Origin: Diadema setosum
Taxonomy: Eukaryota > Echinodermata > Echinoidea > Diadematoida > Diadematidae
Assembly (NCBI RefSeq): GCF_964275005.1
Contig: NC_092697.1
Span: 21,116,138 to 21,180,137, forward strand
DNA length: 64,000 nucleotides
Reading direction: 5' to 3'
Notes under the pieces: model-generated
Seen by the model: only the letters and a program-made list of their open reading frames with translations
Told to the model about the DNA's origin: nothing
Database searches by the model: none
Shown here: piece by piece, positions 12,312 to 26,800 of the stretch
Layout: the number at the start of each line of letters is the position of its first letter
Numbering within the stretch: position 1 is the first letter of the stretch
Program-made: the position numbers and the translations under genes

Positions 12312-15300
12312 CATTATTATAATCATTATTTTTATCATCATCATCATCATCATCATCGTCGTCAGATGATAAATGATTGCAATACCTTTTAGCTCCCTTC
12401 AGCCAAAAGTTCGGGTGAGCTAAAAGTTATACACTTTTCATTTGTGTCAACTTATGCAATTTGCCAACAAACTAACAAAACAGATTTCAATTCTAATTCA
12501 ATTTTAACTTTAACTTTGTGAAACAATGAAAAAAAAAAAACAACCACCACAGATATGACAAGGAAAATGTGATTATGTAAATGAAAGCAGGTATGGAATT
12601 ACAACAGGGAAGACCTGTAGCACAACTTCAAACTAGTGCTGTTAACTTTGGTTCAAGTGTGTTTAAATTGATGGGAACATTTCAAATACTTCTCCTTACA
12701 GCAAAACAAATTTACAGCTGTTTGTGTCCTTCAGACAGACGTCTTCTGATTGCTAACTAACCTTGTGTCTGACAGCAGCTCTTTCCACCAGCAAAAACTT
12801 GGCTGAACTTGCATTCTCTTCCAACGCCTGTTGTACCCACTGTGACAATCTACCTGTCAAAATTGCAAAGTATGGTTTGTGCAGTAAGTGGATTTGGTTC
12901 ATTAAAAATCAAGAATATCCATCACCAAATTATATCATGGCAAATGCAATGTGAAGCACAGTAATTTCTAAGCATCTTCAGAAACTGCTACTTGCGTTTG
13001 GTAAAAATGATGTAAAGATAATTAATGCACACATCAACAAAATGGCCCTTCACAGCTCTTTCAGATCTACCTAATTCTAAAGTTTTGATGTTCACTATAA
13101 TTATCTTTTACATGATTTGCAAATAATAGAAATGTTAGAAGTTTGTATATAGTCTCATTGACTTTGGGTAGAAGCTCTAATTTACAAGAGGGGAATGGTG
13201 TCCATTAATACACAACGGTGTTCTAACAGTGCACCCTCGTCATAATAACTGCCAAGTTTGGTGAAAATCTGACAATACATTTTCAAGAAGAAGATGAAGA
13301 TGTGAAAAATTGGACCCTTATCCCCCCATTACTGTATACATGCATATGCCATATATTTAGCGAGTCCAAATTTTTGCGAATCTGGACTTCCCAACAATGT
13401 CATGAGTGGTTAAATTCATGATTGTGGAGTACAGTACTGAATGGAGAAATGCATGCATATCGCTTTTATGTCCGAATCAGAGTCCACATTTTCGTGTGTT
13501 TTTACATTCGAGAATAGTTTTCGATTTACAAATTTGTGATTATAACACGAGACCCGCGGGTCTAGCGCTCACCTGAGTATCGCAAGTTCACCTTTCACGC
13601 AGTCACTAATCTAAATTATTCACAGCTCTACTAAAATTTGACCAGGCATTCTCAAGTAGAAGATGAAAATGTACAATAAGGGCCCAAATTTTTGAAGATT
13701 CCTTAATTTGGGGGGATGGGGTCCCCTGGGGCCCTCAGGGTGGGGCATGGTGCCCATTTTGATAAATTGAGATTCTGACGCTGCTAGGGATGCTACCTGC
13801 CAAAACGAAAAATCCATCATGAGGTTTTCAGGAAGAAGATGAAAATGCATAATTCAGGCCCCCATTTGGACCTTCCCAAACCCCCCCCCCCCACCCGCCC
13901 CCAAGAGGGGCACCCCTGGATCTGCTATGAACAAACTTGAAACTACAGTGTACTCACTCATAGTATTATCTTAGCTCTATAACTTCTGATTCTAGAGAAG
14001 ATTTTTAAAGATTCCTTCATTTTGGGGGGGGGGGGTATGGGCCCCCTAGGGGCCCCCTGGTGGGGCATGGTGCCCATTTTAACAAATTGAGATTTGGTGA
14101 AATGGGTCATGGGGTTCTCAAGAAGAAGATGAAAATGTACAATTTAGGCCCCATTAGGACCCCTCCCCATCCCCCTCCCCTGGGTCCCAAGGGGGGCACC
14201 CCTGATTCTGCCATGAACAAACTTGATTAACTACATTCATCAATGTACTAACTCATAGTATTAACTTAGCTCTATCACTTCTGGTTCTAGAGAAGAAGAT
14301 TTTTACAGATTCCTTAATTTTTTTTTTTTTTTGGGGGGGGGGGGATGGGGTTTGGGCCCCTCTGGGGGACCCCTGGTGGGGCATGGTGTCCATTTTAACA
14401 AATTGAGATCCTAACCCCTAGGGATGCTACCTGCCAAGTTTGGTGAAATGGGTCATGGGGTTCTCAAGAAGAAGATGAAAATGTACAATTTAGGCCCCAT
14501 TAGGACCCCTCCCCACCCCCCTCCCCTGGGTCCCAAGGGGGGCACCCCTGATTCTGCCATGAACAAACTTGATTAACTACATTCATCAATGTACTAACTC
14601 ATAGTATTAACTTAGCTCTATCACTTCTGGTTCTAGAGAAGAAGATTTTTACAGATTCCTTAATTTTGGGGGGTTTGGGCCCCTCTGGGGGACCCCGGGT
14701 GGGGCATGGTGCCCATTTTAACAAATTGAGTTCCTAACCCCCTAGGGATGCTACCTGACAAGTTTGATGAAAATCGGTCTTGGGGTTCTCAAGAAGAAGA
14801 TGAAAATGTAAAAAGTTTACGCACGACGGACGACAGACGCCGGACGAAGGGCGATCGCAATAGCTCATTTGAGCCTTTGGCTCAGGTGAGCTAAAAACCT
14901 TGCAAAATATTTGGCGTACACAGTAACTGATCTGTCATGAACAAGCTTGGAATCACAGTCAACAACCTATTTACTCATAGCATGAACTTAGCTTGAGGAT
15001 GACAGAAGATTTGTAACAAACAACAACAACAACAACAACAACCACCACCTTAATAATCTGGTGGGTTTGTTCCCCCACTGGGCATTGCGCCCCTGTAGGG
15101 CCCCCAAATGGGGAAATATTGCCCATTTGTACAAATACATACTATTCTATCACTCTAGTGATAACACATGCCATGTTTGGTAAAAATATACAATGCTTTT
15201 TCAAGAAGACCAAAAGGTACAAATTTGGGTTTCAATTACCTCCCCTCCCCCCACCCCAAGGGGGTTACTCCCCAGATATGCCATTATCAATGTACTTATT

Positions 15301-17859
15301 CAAAGCACTAACTAGCTCTATTACTTGTGGTTTTAGAGAGGAAGCGTTTTAAGATTCCTTAATTTCTGGGCTCTGCCCACTCCACTTGAACCATCTGATA
15401 AGTCTGGAGAAAATCCATTCTTAAGTCTCTCGAAGAAGCTGAAAATTTAAAAGCTTAAGCACAATGCAATGCTTGACAATGACATCGCAATAGCTCACTT
15501 GAGCCTTTGGCTCAGGTGAGCTACAGAAAAAGCAAAACCAAATACAAGTATATTTGTATATATATTGGTCATATTGTACCATCGTATGATTTAGTACAGT
15601 TTAACATTCTCTGAAATTGATCAAAAAAGAAATGAAAAGACCTAAAACAAAATTTTATTCATAAAACTGAATGCTGTAATTACTCATTGTTTTGTTGTTT
15701 TGTGAACAACAAAAAAGAATCAAACATAAAATATTAATTTCTTCACACCTAATTCAGTATCCTTTAATAGAGGACTGGTAAGACAATACCTCATTAGCAG
15801 TATTCTTGTCAGATTATCAGAAGTGAAATTAATGACATCTCATGCAAAGACACAATATTTGAATGTTGAGATGGCTGTGTTTCATTTCAGTCAGCTGTGT
15901 CTGACTTGTGGAATAATCTGCTGCAAATTGTCAGGCTACTTGGCTCTGTTGAACAATTCAAACATCTTTGAAAACTCATTTGTTTACAGGTAATTAACTT
16001 CATAGCTCTGATTCAGACCTACACTCTTTTTTTTCTTTCTTTCTTTTCCTTCATCTCTTTCTATTTCCCCTACTTTTGCAATATTCTAGAAATTACAAAA
16101 TGCACAGGCACTATTTCTACGAGTATGTGTTATGTAAGACATGTGATTATCATTATTATTATTATTAGCTGTGGCCGGGTTATTTATTCCCTCCCGAGTC
16201 AACATTTTTTTTTTTCCGGATATTTTTAACCTTTTGCATGTGATAACTTTTGTACCTGTATCAACAAGTGATTTGCAGTTTGACTTGTCATCAACCTGTA
16301 AATTGGAATTATTTGATATCTTTGTACTTTTTGATCTCCATAGACTTGAATTCTGTGTTGTATTTTAGTGCATATATGTTTGTTATGTTCCTCATATCTA
16401 CAATGTTAGAATGATAGACGTCTCGAGTGCAACACCTTGCCTACACCCATCATCTGCTCCCGTATGACAATACTCTCCTCATCAACAGTTTTGTCTGTTC
16501 TGATCATGCACAATTTAATAAAATTGCAAGGATTAAGTCATATTGCAACTCCATTAAACATCTACACACATCAAAAGCTTTGGAATTAAGTGTACTCAAA
16601 GGCACTGAGCTAAAATTTACATGTCAAGACATATGAAAGAGATGCTCATGTATCATACAGAGAAGCCGACCTGCAAGCGTAAGAACCGCCCAATGTTTCT
16701 TGCCTATGATAAACTTCAAGTGGTCAACCTGTACCCCCTTCCTGATCATAGCTTCTAAGACAGCCTTTGAACATTGCTTACAAGAACTCCCAGATGCAGG
16801 CAATCTCCTGTCCCTTACATTGTAGGACTTCTAACATCCGCAATTTTCTGTTACAAATGTAGCTGCACCTGTACTGTGATATCTCTTATGATTTCGTAGT
16901 CCTGTAAGGGGCCCAAATCATATATACAATAAATGTCATGAAATACCTCTCCCAGCTCCAAATTCGATGAAGCATAAGTCTGGGTCAAGGAGTCCAACTC
17001 TCTGCATGTGACCCAGGAGAGAATCTAACTGGACAAGATGCTTGCGAGCTGAGATACCATTCTCTTCCTTGTTTAACTCTGCTCTCATGATGTCATGGTG
17101 AAGAACTTTCATCTCAATGGGAGGAACGTGATCTGGTGGTAAATACATGTACAAGTGTACAATGAGATTTCTGTTTATCTAGTAAAAAACTATGCAATTA
17201 TATAAATCAGCTGGTGTCTTTCTTCCTAACCGTCATCTTCTATATACGTACAAGTGTATGTGTGACCTGTAACCACATTGCTCTCTTGCAAGTCACATAT
17301 TCTAAAACAAAGAAAACTGTAAAATAAGCTGATCTTACTCATTTCACTGCAGTTCAAAAGAAAGAAAGGCTAATTTCAAATTGGCATATGTACATAAATG
17401 GGGCAAGATTTAAACTACATTGTGAATTCAGGCAATCTAGTTTAGTTTTGGAAGAACACAAGGTTAGGATAGCCAAATATGCAACCTAAAAGTATTGTCC
17501 TTTATAAAGCAAAGTCTACACATGATTGCATGTGTAGCCCTTAACGATCAATCTATGCACTGGTTAGACTCATCTTTTAAATCTTTTTTTTTTCTCTCTC
17601 TCCATACAGATATAGCAAGAGTGTAAATACATGTACTACAATTCCTCTTGCGTTACATGAAAAGAAAGTATCACAGGCATTTTGCATACAGCTTTGTCAC
17701 TCATACTAACTTTAAGTATATCAAGCTTTTACTGAGCAGTGAAAAACATTTAAGGCATGTGCTAATATTGGGCAAAATGGCATTTCATCGGGAAAAAAAA
17801 TGGAGCCTGTTAATTTGGTATAATTATTTTTATTATTTATATATATATATATATATATC

Positions 17860-17891
<32 letters not shown>

Positions 17892-20800
17892 TTTTGGGGG
17901 GGGGGGAGGGCAACAACTGTCTTCATCTTGTACATCATTACTTGTTGTGTCTAGGTGCTTTCAAAATACTTTCATCCACAGTGATAAAGGGAGACAATGA
18001 TATCAGTTGTGATAATACAGAAACTAGCCATCCTTGCCCTGAATCAAGGAGTTACAAGCACCTTCCATTCATTGGGCGGAGCCACACAATAAACCAATGC
18101 TGCACACTGGCACTGCTCCGATGGTCCAGGACCAGTAAAAATCACTGTTAGACCAGTAACTTTTTCAGAAATGGACCAGTAACAAAATGGAAAAACTGGT
18201 CCGACAGACAGGTCGAACCAGTAGAAAGAATGGGCTAGTGTGCAGCCCTGAATTTATAAACTCAATGCGTAGGCATACCGCAACATAATGATTACTGTGA
18301 ATTGAACATACCACTGTATAAACATGATGCTCATCATCATAAATTCAGGATCTATGGGTCATATTAGAGTGCTAATTCAAATATTGCATTAATCTAAGAA
18401 AATTTACCTGCAAAGACTTGTTCGACTTTAGCTATGATGTCCCTCAGCTCTCCCACAGAGAAAGATGCAAGATGAAGCTGGCAGCATTAAAAGTACAATG
18501 CAATATGAATGTACTTTGTTCATATGTGACCTCTTTTCTTTCTTTTTTTTTTTAATAATACAACATAATGGTCTTTAGAAACAATACACTTTTCAGTTTG
18601 AGAACTCTTGATGTAAAGTAAGGCAGAAAGAAGACATCATACATATGCACTGAAACATACATGATACATTACAGCATGTTTGCACACTTGAATGACAAAT
18701 GGTACATACTTTTTATCTTTGATTTCATATGATATTGACAAATTAAAAAAAAAAGCTTCTCTTAATATGGTAGTAGTCATAACTACACAAATTTTCACTC
18801 GTCTTTCTCTTTCTGTCAATACATGACTAGGGTTTGAAGTCTAATATAGTCCTTGTGATAAGTCTAGTGCATATTAGGTTACTGCAGTCTATTGCACACA
18901 CTGTAACTCATCATACTGCTATAATTCCCAGAGAAATTAAAACTGCCTGGTCAGACTGGGACAACTTCACTTGTATCAATTACAATGCACAGTTATTTCT
19001 TCCAATGATGGAGACTAGACTTGATACAAATATATTTAGGTTACTGTTTTCTTCTTCCTGAAAATTAATTCCAATTATTTCCTGGACTTGCAGAACTTTG
19101 AGGAAATGGTCAGTACACATATGCTGGATAATGCTATACAACAATGACAACTGAAATTTACTGCTTTGATGTCTTACTGCTTCAATATCATCCTGCATGT
19201 CATCAGCAGTTCCAGCATTGATACCTTTCACAAAGTAGTCCTGAGGAGGAAGAAGAGAATCCTGATCAAACTTAGGTACCTACTCATGCTTACACATGGT
19301 AGACAGTTTAATACTTGAGTCAAGTGACTGTATCACAGTCAGTATGCATGCTTTCATGAATGGTAGAAAAACAAAACATCATACCCAGTGGGTCCAGTGC
19401 TCATCTGAGTATCTAAAGTTCACCCTTCATGCACTCCTATCTAGACTTTACCTGAGAAGAACACAGCAAACTTGAGTAAATACAGATCTGCTAAGTGCGT
19501 AGAAAATGTCACCATGTATTTTAAAACAGAAGATCAAAACACGAAAACTGGCCGTCTATTTGGTCCCAGCCCTTGTGTGTTCAGAAGCAAAATGAACCTG
19601 ACATAAACCTACAGGGTAAAAATCATATTGGGAATATAATGTAAGGGATTACCAAAGTGATGCAGCTTTTGTGTATATGAGGATAGGAACTTGCACACAA
19701 TTAGGGAAACTGACAAGATATGAAATTTGAATGAAAATGAGGAGAGAAAATTGGATTCCATTGGGACTTGAAGATTGTTGGACCAGTGCTCTTACTGATT
19801 GAACTATGGAAAGTCCTAGCATGTTGTTCGTCCTTGAAGCCTTTAAATTCGCTAGACCTCTAAAGTCTAGCAATCCGTAAGTCTCCAGTTGAAGCCTGAT
19901 GTAATCCCATCTTTTTTTTTTCTTTTCTTTTTTTTGGCTCATTTTAAGTCATACTACTTATATTTCTGGTCATTGTTCCTTTTTTGTTTGCATTCATTAG
20001 ACAATCTTGATGTGGAGAGACAAGCAGATTAATGAAAGATTGACAAATGAACGAACAAAGAGATAAAACGACCTGATGAACAAGCTCTGGCATCCATGAT
20101 GCAGAGAAACAAAACATTTGTGACTGAAACACATAAATTATTCCTTGAATTTATCACACTATCAAACTTACAGGTTGCTCTTTAGGTCTTGAATTGCAGA
20201 CTTTGAGGTGCTTGTCCAAATGTTTTGTGGCAACAGTGCTTCATGGAATAAACAGTAAAATCATTAAATGATTCATAAGCTTGCAAAATTCATTCAAATG
20301 TAAACATCCAGTGCTTACATCATTAAAGACAGATATCAACTCTCTGTGACTGCAGTTCAACTAATTCTATCACATTTAACATTGTAATTTTATATTATAT
20401 TTCATTATATGTACTTGATATTTTTATGTCTTTTATCTCCTTCACTTTCTCTTCCTTCCGCGCCTAGAGCACTCTGCAGAGTGGATTTGGCGCTATATAA
20501 ATCATATCAATTATTATTATTATTATTATTTCTTGGCCAGACATGTCACACAAAAGGAATGCACTTTGACTACTCTCAAGTGGCAGGCTGATAGAACATT
20601 AAAGTGACACAACAACCGTTCCCAACATGTATTACAAGACAGATTACCCGATATCCGATACTGGAAAAGAGGTTTCATACAATTCTGAGAGCAGAGCTTT
20701 ATCCCACAATAAAAAAAAATAAATAAATGAAAAAAATACAGCAAAGTAGCAATGAATTCACAGTTTTATTTGATATTTGCACAAGATAAGTATGCACCAT

Positions 20801-23800
20801 TTACTCATATTCTTTTCTTAACCATTCATGGTCTCCTATTTTCTATAGGTGAATGTCACATTGCTTCTAATGTATTTGCTAAGCAGATTCAGGAGCTGAA
20901 TATCATTTCCAGTACATGGTGGCAAAGGTGGAAAGTAAGGTACAGTTCGACCTCGATTATCCGGCCATGTCGGGACGGGCGCTCATCCAGATAAGCGAAT
21001 TGGCCGGATATGGGAGACACAATGTTAATGTATATTGCTGCCATCCAAGCTGCCGTCCCAGTGCACTGGCAGCTTGGCAGCGTACCCCACAACGGTGGTG
21101 TAATCTATGCTAGCCTGCGCAAAATTGTACTCCCGATAGATCATGACTGCTTACTTTTACGATGATAATGTGGTGTGAATTTACGTTAGTTCTGTCGGGA
21201 ATATTGTGGGTAAATCGTGTGAGTTTTGTAGAAATTTTAATTGAGTTTAAAGTCATTATTTTTTTCTCAATTTTTGGATGAAAAAAAAAAGTCCTTCACT
21301 GCGTGAACGCGTCCGGATAATAGAGATTTCCGGATGAAAGGAGGCCGGATAATCAAGGTCGAACTGTACATTGTAACCCATTATAAACATGCTACTCTGC
21401 TGTGGGACACACTACTAAAGTTATAATGTCAAATAGTAATATGCTTGCACATTTTTGTCTTGTCACACACTTGACTGTCTATGCACACTGTCATTAATGT
21501 GACAGTGATCTATCACTTGGTCTACTCCCACTTTGTCTAATAGCCATTTAGTCTCAACCCACGTGGTCTAATCCCATTTCATCTACAACCAGTTCGTCTG
21601 ATTACCATTTAGTTCAATTGCCACTAAGCCTCATTACCAGTTGGTCTACTTCCAGATGGGCTGCCAGGTATGCTCATTTTGTCTAGTAGCCACAGTTTAT
21701 TAGACAAAATGGGAAAAATCCTAGGAGACAAAATTGCAATTAGACCATCTAGTCATTAGACGAAAAGATAATTGGCCAAATTGGGCATTGGACCAAGTGA
21801 TGATTAGACCAAACAGGCATTAGACGAAACTTAAAGTAGACCAAATGAGTTTAGGGCTGTAGTGGTGTTAGACGAACTAAGAAGTAGACCACCTGATATT
21901 AGACCAAGTGGCAATAAACCAATGTCACTTGTTCAGTGGATGTTGTTAATTGTATATGATTATTTATGTTTGTAATTTTTCTGTGTATATTCTCTGTTAT
22001 TCAACTGTAAAATACTGTGTTGCTATAAAACAGCTGTTCAGCTGAAAGCTGGCTTTTGATCAATGTAAAATAAACTAAACTCAATGCTTGCTGCTCCAAG
22101 CTACCATTTGCAATGTCTTCTACTCATGTTTTTCATCTGTAACCTGCAGAAAGAATGTGTGATGTTGCCAAATTTTAATCTTTCAGAATGGTGCAATATT
22201 ATACATTAAACTGCTGCAAATAAAGCCAACTGTGCATTTGTTTAATACAACGGGTAGTACTGTAGTTCTGTACTGCAGTCATAATAGTAAATACCAACTC
22301 AACTAACAGCACCAGTATCTATATTTTACTAAACTGCATGAAATTTACAAAAGACACATAAAATGGAAAGACTGCCACAAGCAAAGACTGGACAGTCCCA
22401 TGGGGTACTTGGCATGTATGACTGAATACAGAAATTTCACCATAAAGAAAAATAGTATTTTGTAATAAATTACCATACTTTCACATGATGAGAAGGACCC
22501 AGGAGACTAATGGCCAAAATTTAAGGTGTGCAATCCATAGTCCTAAAACCTATATCAATCACACTCATGCCACAAATTAAATATGCTGGACATCCACCAG
22601 AGGGTGTGAGAGCAAGGAGAGTTCCTGGCTTGGATGCGGTAATTTCCTCAAATGGTATCTGACCAGTTAATATGAAATACATGTATTCTATGACAGAAGT
22701 ATTTAAAACATTGAAGACATACAATCTTTGAGATCCATACAGAAAGTACAGTCAAACCTGCCTTAGCAGCCACCTGCTTATAGTGGCCACTGAAAAATCC
22801 CCTGTTCAAAATCGCTGTATTATAGACCCCTTATAAAGCTGTCACCTGCCTAACACGGCCAGCAGCTACTCATTCTATCCCATGGTGAATATATAACTGC
22901 GCATAGCAGCAATAATATTTTTGCTCAACCATTAAAGGCATTATTAACCATTTGTAGACGAAACAAAAACCCAGCTTTAGTGCGTCAGAATAGTTCTAAA
23001 ATGTGAGTGAAGGACCTAAACAACCAGTGTAAAACTAGAAATGTCGCTATGGCGACTGGTATGCCTCTGCCATAATGCATGATTCTCCAAATAAGTGTAT
23101 AGTACAATGTCTTCACAATGTGTGATGACAATTTCACATAGCTGGCAAAATATTGAAATGACAGGTTTGTCAGAAATTCTGTCTTGAATGTTCACTTTCC
23201 TTGAACTGGGATTTGCTATAATTGTCTAAGAGTGCAGGTAAATGTATTTGGGGAATTGAGGATTTTTACTCGACTTTTGACCAACCCAAAGTATATGTAA
23301 TTTAGGCACCGAGTAATTTTCAAGGTATGAAGAAAAAGTGTAATTACAGTATGAAATAAATAGTGAAATTTTAAGGAGTTGACCTTAACCTTTGACCCCT
23401 GACTATTGATCCATGACCCCTAACTTCTCTAGATAATCCCTACCAGTCAGTGTATGCGTGTGTATCAAGTTCCATGAAGATACATTGAACCATTTGCGAG
23501 AAAAGTGAAATTGTAACATTTTCACCTGACCTTTGACCTTTTGACCTTTGACCTTATGACATGAAACTCTCTCTAGAGAATCTTTACGCAGTAGTACATG
23601 TCTACACTAAGTTTCAAGAAAATACCTTTGGGCATTGCATAGATATGGGGGAAATAGCAACATTTTTAGCATTTGACCTTGACCATTTGACCTTTGACCT
23701 CTTGCCAATTTCACTAAAAAACTACTCAACTAATTGCCCAATCATACTTCATCCTTGGACCAAGTTTGGTGAAAGTTGCTTCATCCAGTTTTGAGTTATC

Positions 23801-26800
23801 ACGTAAACAGATAAATTTTAGGATTTGACCTTGATCTTTGACCTTTGATCCCTGTCCGATTTCACTCAAAAACTCATCAAGTAATTGTCCCATTGTACAT
23901 CATCCTTGGACAAAGTTTGGTGAAATTTGCTTGATCCAGTAAGACTGGATTTCATGATTTGACCTTGACCTTTGACCTTGGCCTTCAGCCGATTTCACCC
24001 AAAATCTAATCAAGTAATTGCCCCATCATACTTTATACTTGGACCAAGTTTGGTAAAATTCCAGTCAACATTACTCAAGTTATCGTGTAAACAAATGCGA
24101 ACGGACGTACGTACGGACGGACAGACAACCCGAAAACATAATGCCTCCGTCACCACTTCACGGTGGAGGCATAAAAAGTTAATCAGTACAATCAATGGTA
24201 TTGTTAGATATAAAAAATGTGAAGAAAAGTTATAATAAAATTGTTTCTAAACTAAACCGTCTACAGTTGTGGCTTAGTGAGAACTAGAAGTGTCGCTATG
24301 GCGACTGGTATGCCTCCACCATAATGCATGGCTCTCCCAATAGGTCTACATCTTGACAATGTGTGACGACAGTTTCACATAATTGGTAAAATCTAAAAAT
24401 GATATGTTCATTGTGACGAATGCGCTGATTGTCCACTTTCCTTGAACTAAACTAGGTTAAATTGGATGAACGGCTATAATATTGTCTATATGAGAGCAGG
24501 TATTTGGGGATTTGAAGATTTTTATTTGACTTTTGACCCTTTTATACATGTAAGTTTATGCATTGAGTAATTTCCAAGATACGGAGAAAAAGTGTAATTA
24601 TAATATAGTAAAATCTTAACATTTTACCCTGGCCTTTGACCCTTGACCCTATGACCCTGAAATTCCCAAGAGAATCACTGTCTTGCAGTGCATGCATAAA
24701 TATAATGCTTCATGATGACACCTTGGCCACTTCTGAGATATGGAGGAAAAACTGAAATTAAGCATTTGAACTTGAACTTTGACCTCTTGACTTTTGTCCT
24801 TTTGGCAAAACCTTTTCCCAGTAAATCTCTACTGGGTAATACATGGACACACTAAGTTTCAAGAAAATCTATACAGGCATTGCATAGTTACATTATGTGG
24901 AAAATAATGAAATTTTGAGGAGTTGATCTTGGCCTTTGACCCTTGACTTTTGACCCCACGATCTCAAAATTGTAAAGATAATCACTGCCAGTCAGTACAT
25001 GCATATGTGCCAAGTTCCATGAAGATACCTTGAACCTTTTCCGAGATATGGAACAAAAGGGGGATTTTAACATATTCACTTGACCTTTGACCTCATAGCC
25101 TGAAATCTTTATCAGGTAGTACCTGTATACACTCAGTTTAAAGAAAATACCTTCAAGCATTGCATAGATATGGGGGAAATAGTGAAATTTTGAGCATTTG
25201 ACCTTGACCTTTGACCTCAAGCATGTGCACCCAAAAGTTGATAGGCTTCACCAACTCATACGTTGGTATACATGACTAGTTTCATTAGGACACCTCGAAC
25301 GTTTTTTTAGTTATGCTGTACACAAAATTGATTACAGACGGACAGACGGAAGGATGGACGGACCACATGAAAACATAATGCCTCCAGCGACACTTTGTGG
25401 TGGAGGCACAGAAATAGTGATATTTCCTTATACCTTAAGCATTATTGCAAAATTTTTATATGGTAGGATGTTTTGTGATACAACTGACCTACACATAATT
25501 ATATGCATAAAATGTGATATAAACTCAAACATTTCTTAAATCACTGTTCCCAACAGCAAACAGTACTTTTAAATAGGCCATGAATACATTGGTTTTACGT
25601 TCATTGCCAGAATTCTCCCGAGTCCTAGCTCAGTCACAATCACACAGACATGATTGACAAACACAGCTCTTTGCCATGAAAAGCCGTCTTGCCGCTCACT
25701 TGACTAGATCTAGGCTTCAGTAATGTCATTGTGAATAGATGCTACAAAGGCAAAGAGAGCTCCTAATAACATCTTAGAATTTTACCAAAATGTCCTCAAA
25801 TTAGTGATTGAAATCCCTTTGAATCTTTGAATATAAAGGACAACAGGATACTTGGCTGGGTATTGTTTGTTATTTATGTCAGCTTTGCACATAATCTATC
25901 CCCTCGAACTCGCTCATGAACCCCATTCATGCAAAACGGGTACGAACCAGATTTTCAGGCTTGACTTTTTTAACAAAACAATGTAGGCAAAAAGAACATT
26001 TAAATGAAGCAAATTGTACCCCCAGAAGAAAAAAAAAACCCCATATTGTAGCTGCTCATGCAAACTTATTTACTTTTTTTCCCCCAAAGATTAATATGCA
26101 GTACTTATGCTCTTATCCAACGCAAGAGTTGATATTCAAATGGCCACCGATCCATCTATAGTGGCCATCTGTCTATGGTGGCCATTTTTGTCATTTCCCT
26201 TGGTCGGCTGCAATGAACAGGTTTGACTGTATGTGGTAACATTCCATTAACACGGATGTCCAGTTGCATGCACATTTAATTTGTGGCATCTAATGGCTGC
26301 TGACTGAATACAACCCTACTACAAAGGCAGTCAAAAACTTACTGATGGGGGTCGTAGGGACATGGTATTCTCTTCAAGCACGACAGATCCTGAAAAATTG
26401 AAGAAATATTATGAATGAATGGATGGATGTCACACAACTTTTACTACATTCAGTACAAATATATTCATAATGTCAATGACAATTTAATAAATAGATAGAA
26501 ATACTGCTAATAATATTGTACTAATACAATAACAAACTACCTGCAAATGTCTATCTTCATGAAACATAGAAACTAGAGAAGCTCTCTAAAACTGTAAGAG
26601 CGCAGACCTCTGCCAAGCAACTCATATCTACCACTGATCTTGTTCTTCCATAGAGATCAGTGATTTCCACTCATACATGCATATTGAAAATGACCAATAT
26701 CCAAGTCTTTACATTTTTTAAACATAATCATAAATATCATTTAATACATTTGTAAGCATATAGGTATAAAGGTAATTATATAGTTGGATATGGTTTTTCA

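Larger units (their letters stand above)
22933..25575 (+). mobile_element. AAAGGCATT MITE, second copy, split twice
   Basis: It matches the intact copy at 5466-5824 in three pieces: 22933-23035, about 24176-24283 and about 25410-25575. The pieces are in order and orientation, separated by two family P elements. The ends are AAAGGCATTATTAACCATTT and AGCAAACAGTACTTTTAAAT. Confidence 0.85.
22752..26232 (+). mobile_element. pogo-like MITE split by nested insertions
   Basis: The left end ACAGTCAAACCTGCCTTAGC with repeated AGTGGCCAC-like units begins at 22751. The matching right end (ATAGTGGCCATCTG then GAACAGGTTTGACTGTAT) is at 26155-26233. The 3.2 kb between them holds other complete elements, so the outer element inserted first. 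It lies in TRMT13 intron 2, just downstream of exon 2. Confidence 0.75.

Noticed and set aside
12097-12369. Long poly-Ile reading frames on both strands
   Set aside because: Pure ATT/ATC microsatellite. The same applies to 37783-38122.
22521-22724. Possible TRMT13 exon between exons 2 and 3
   Set aside because: The frame has no TRM13 similarity, and exons 2 and 3 already join in phase to complete the CHHC finger.
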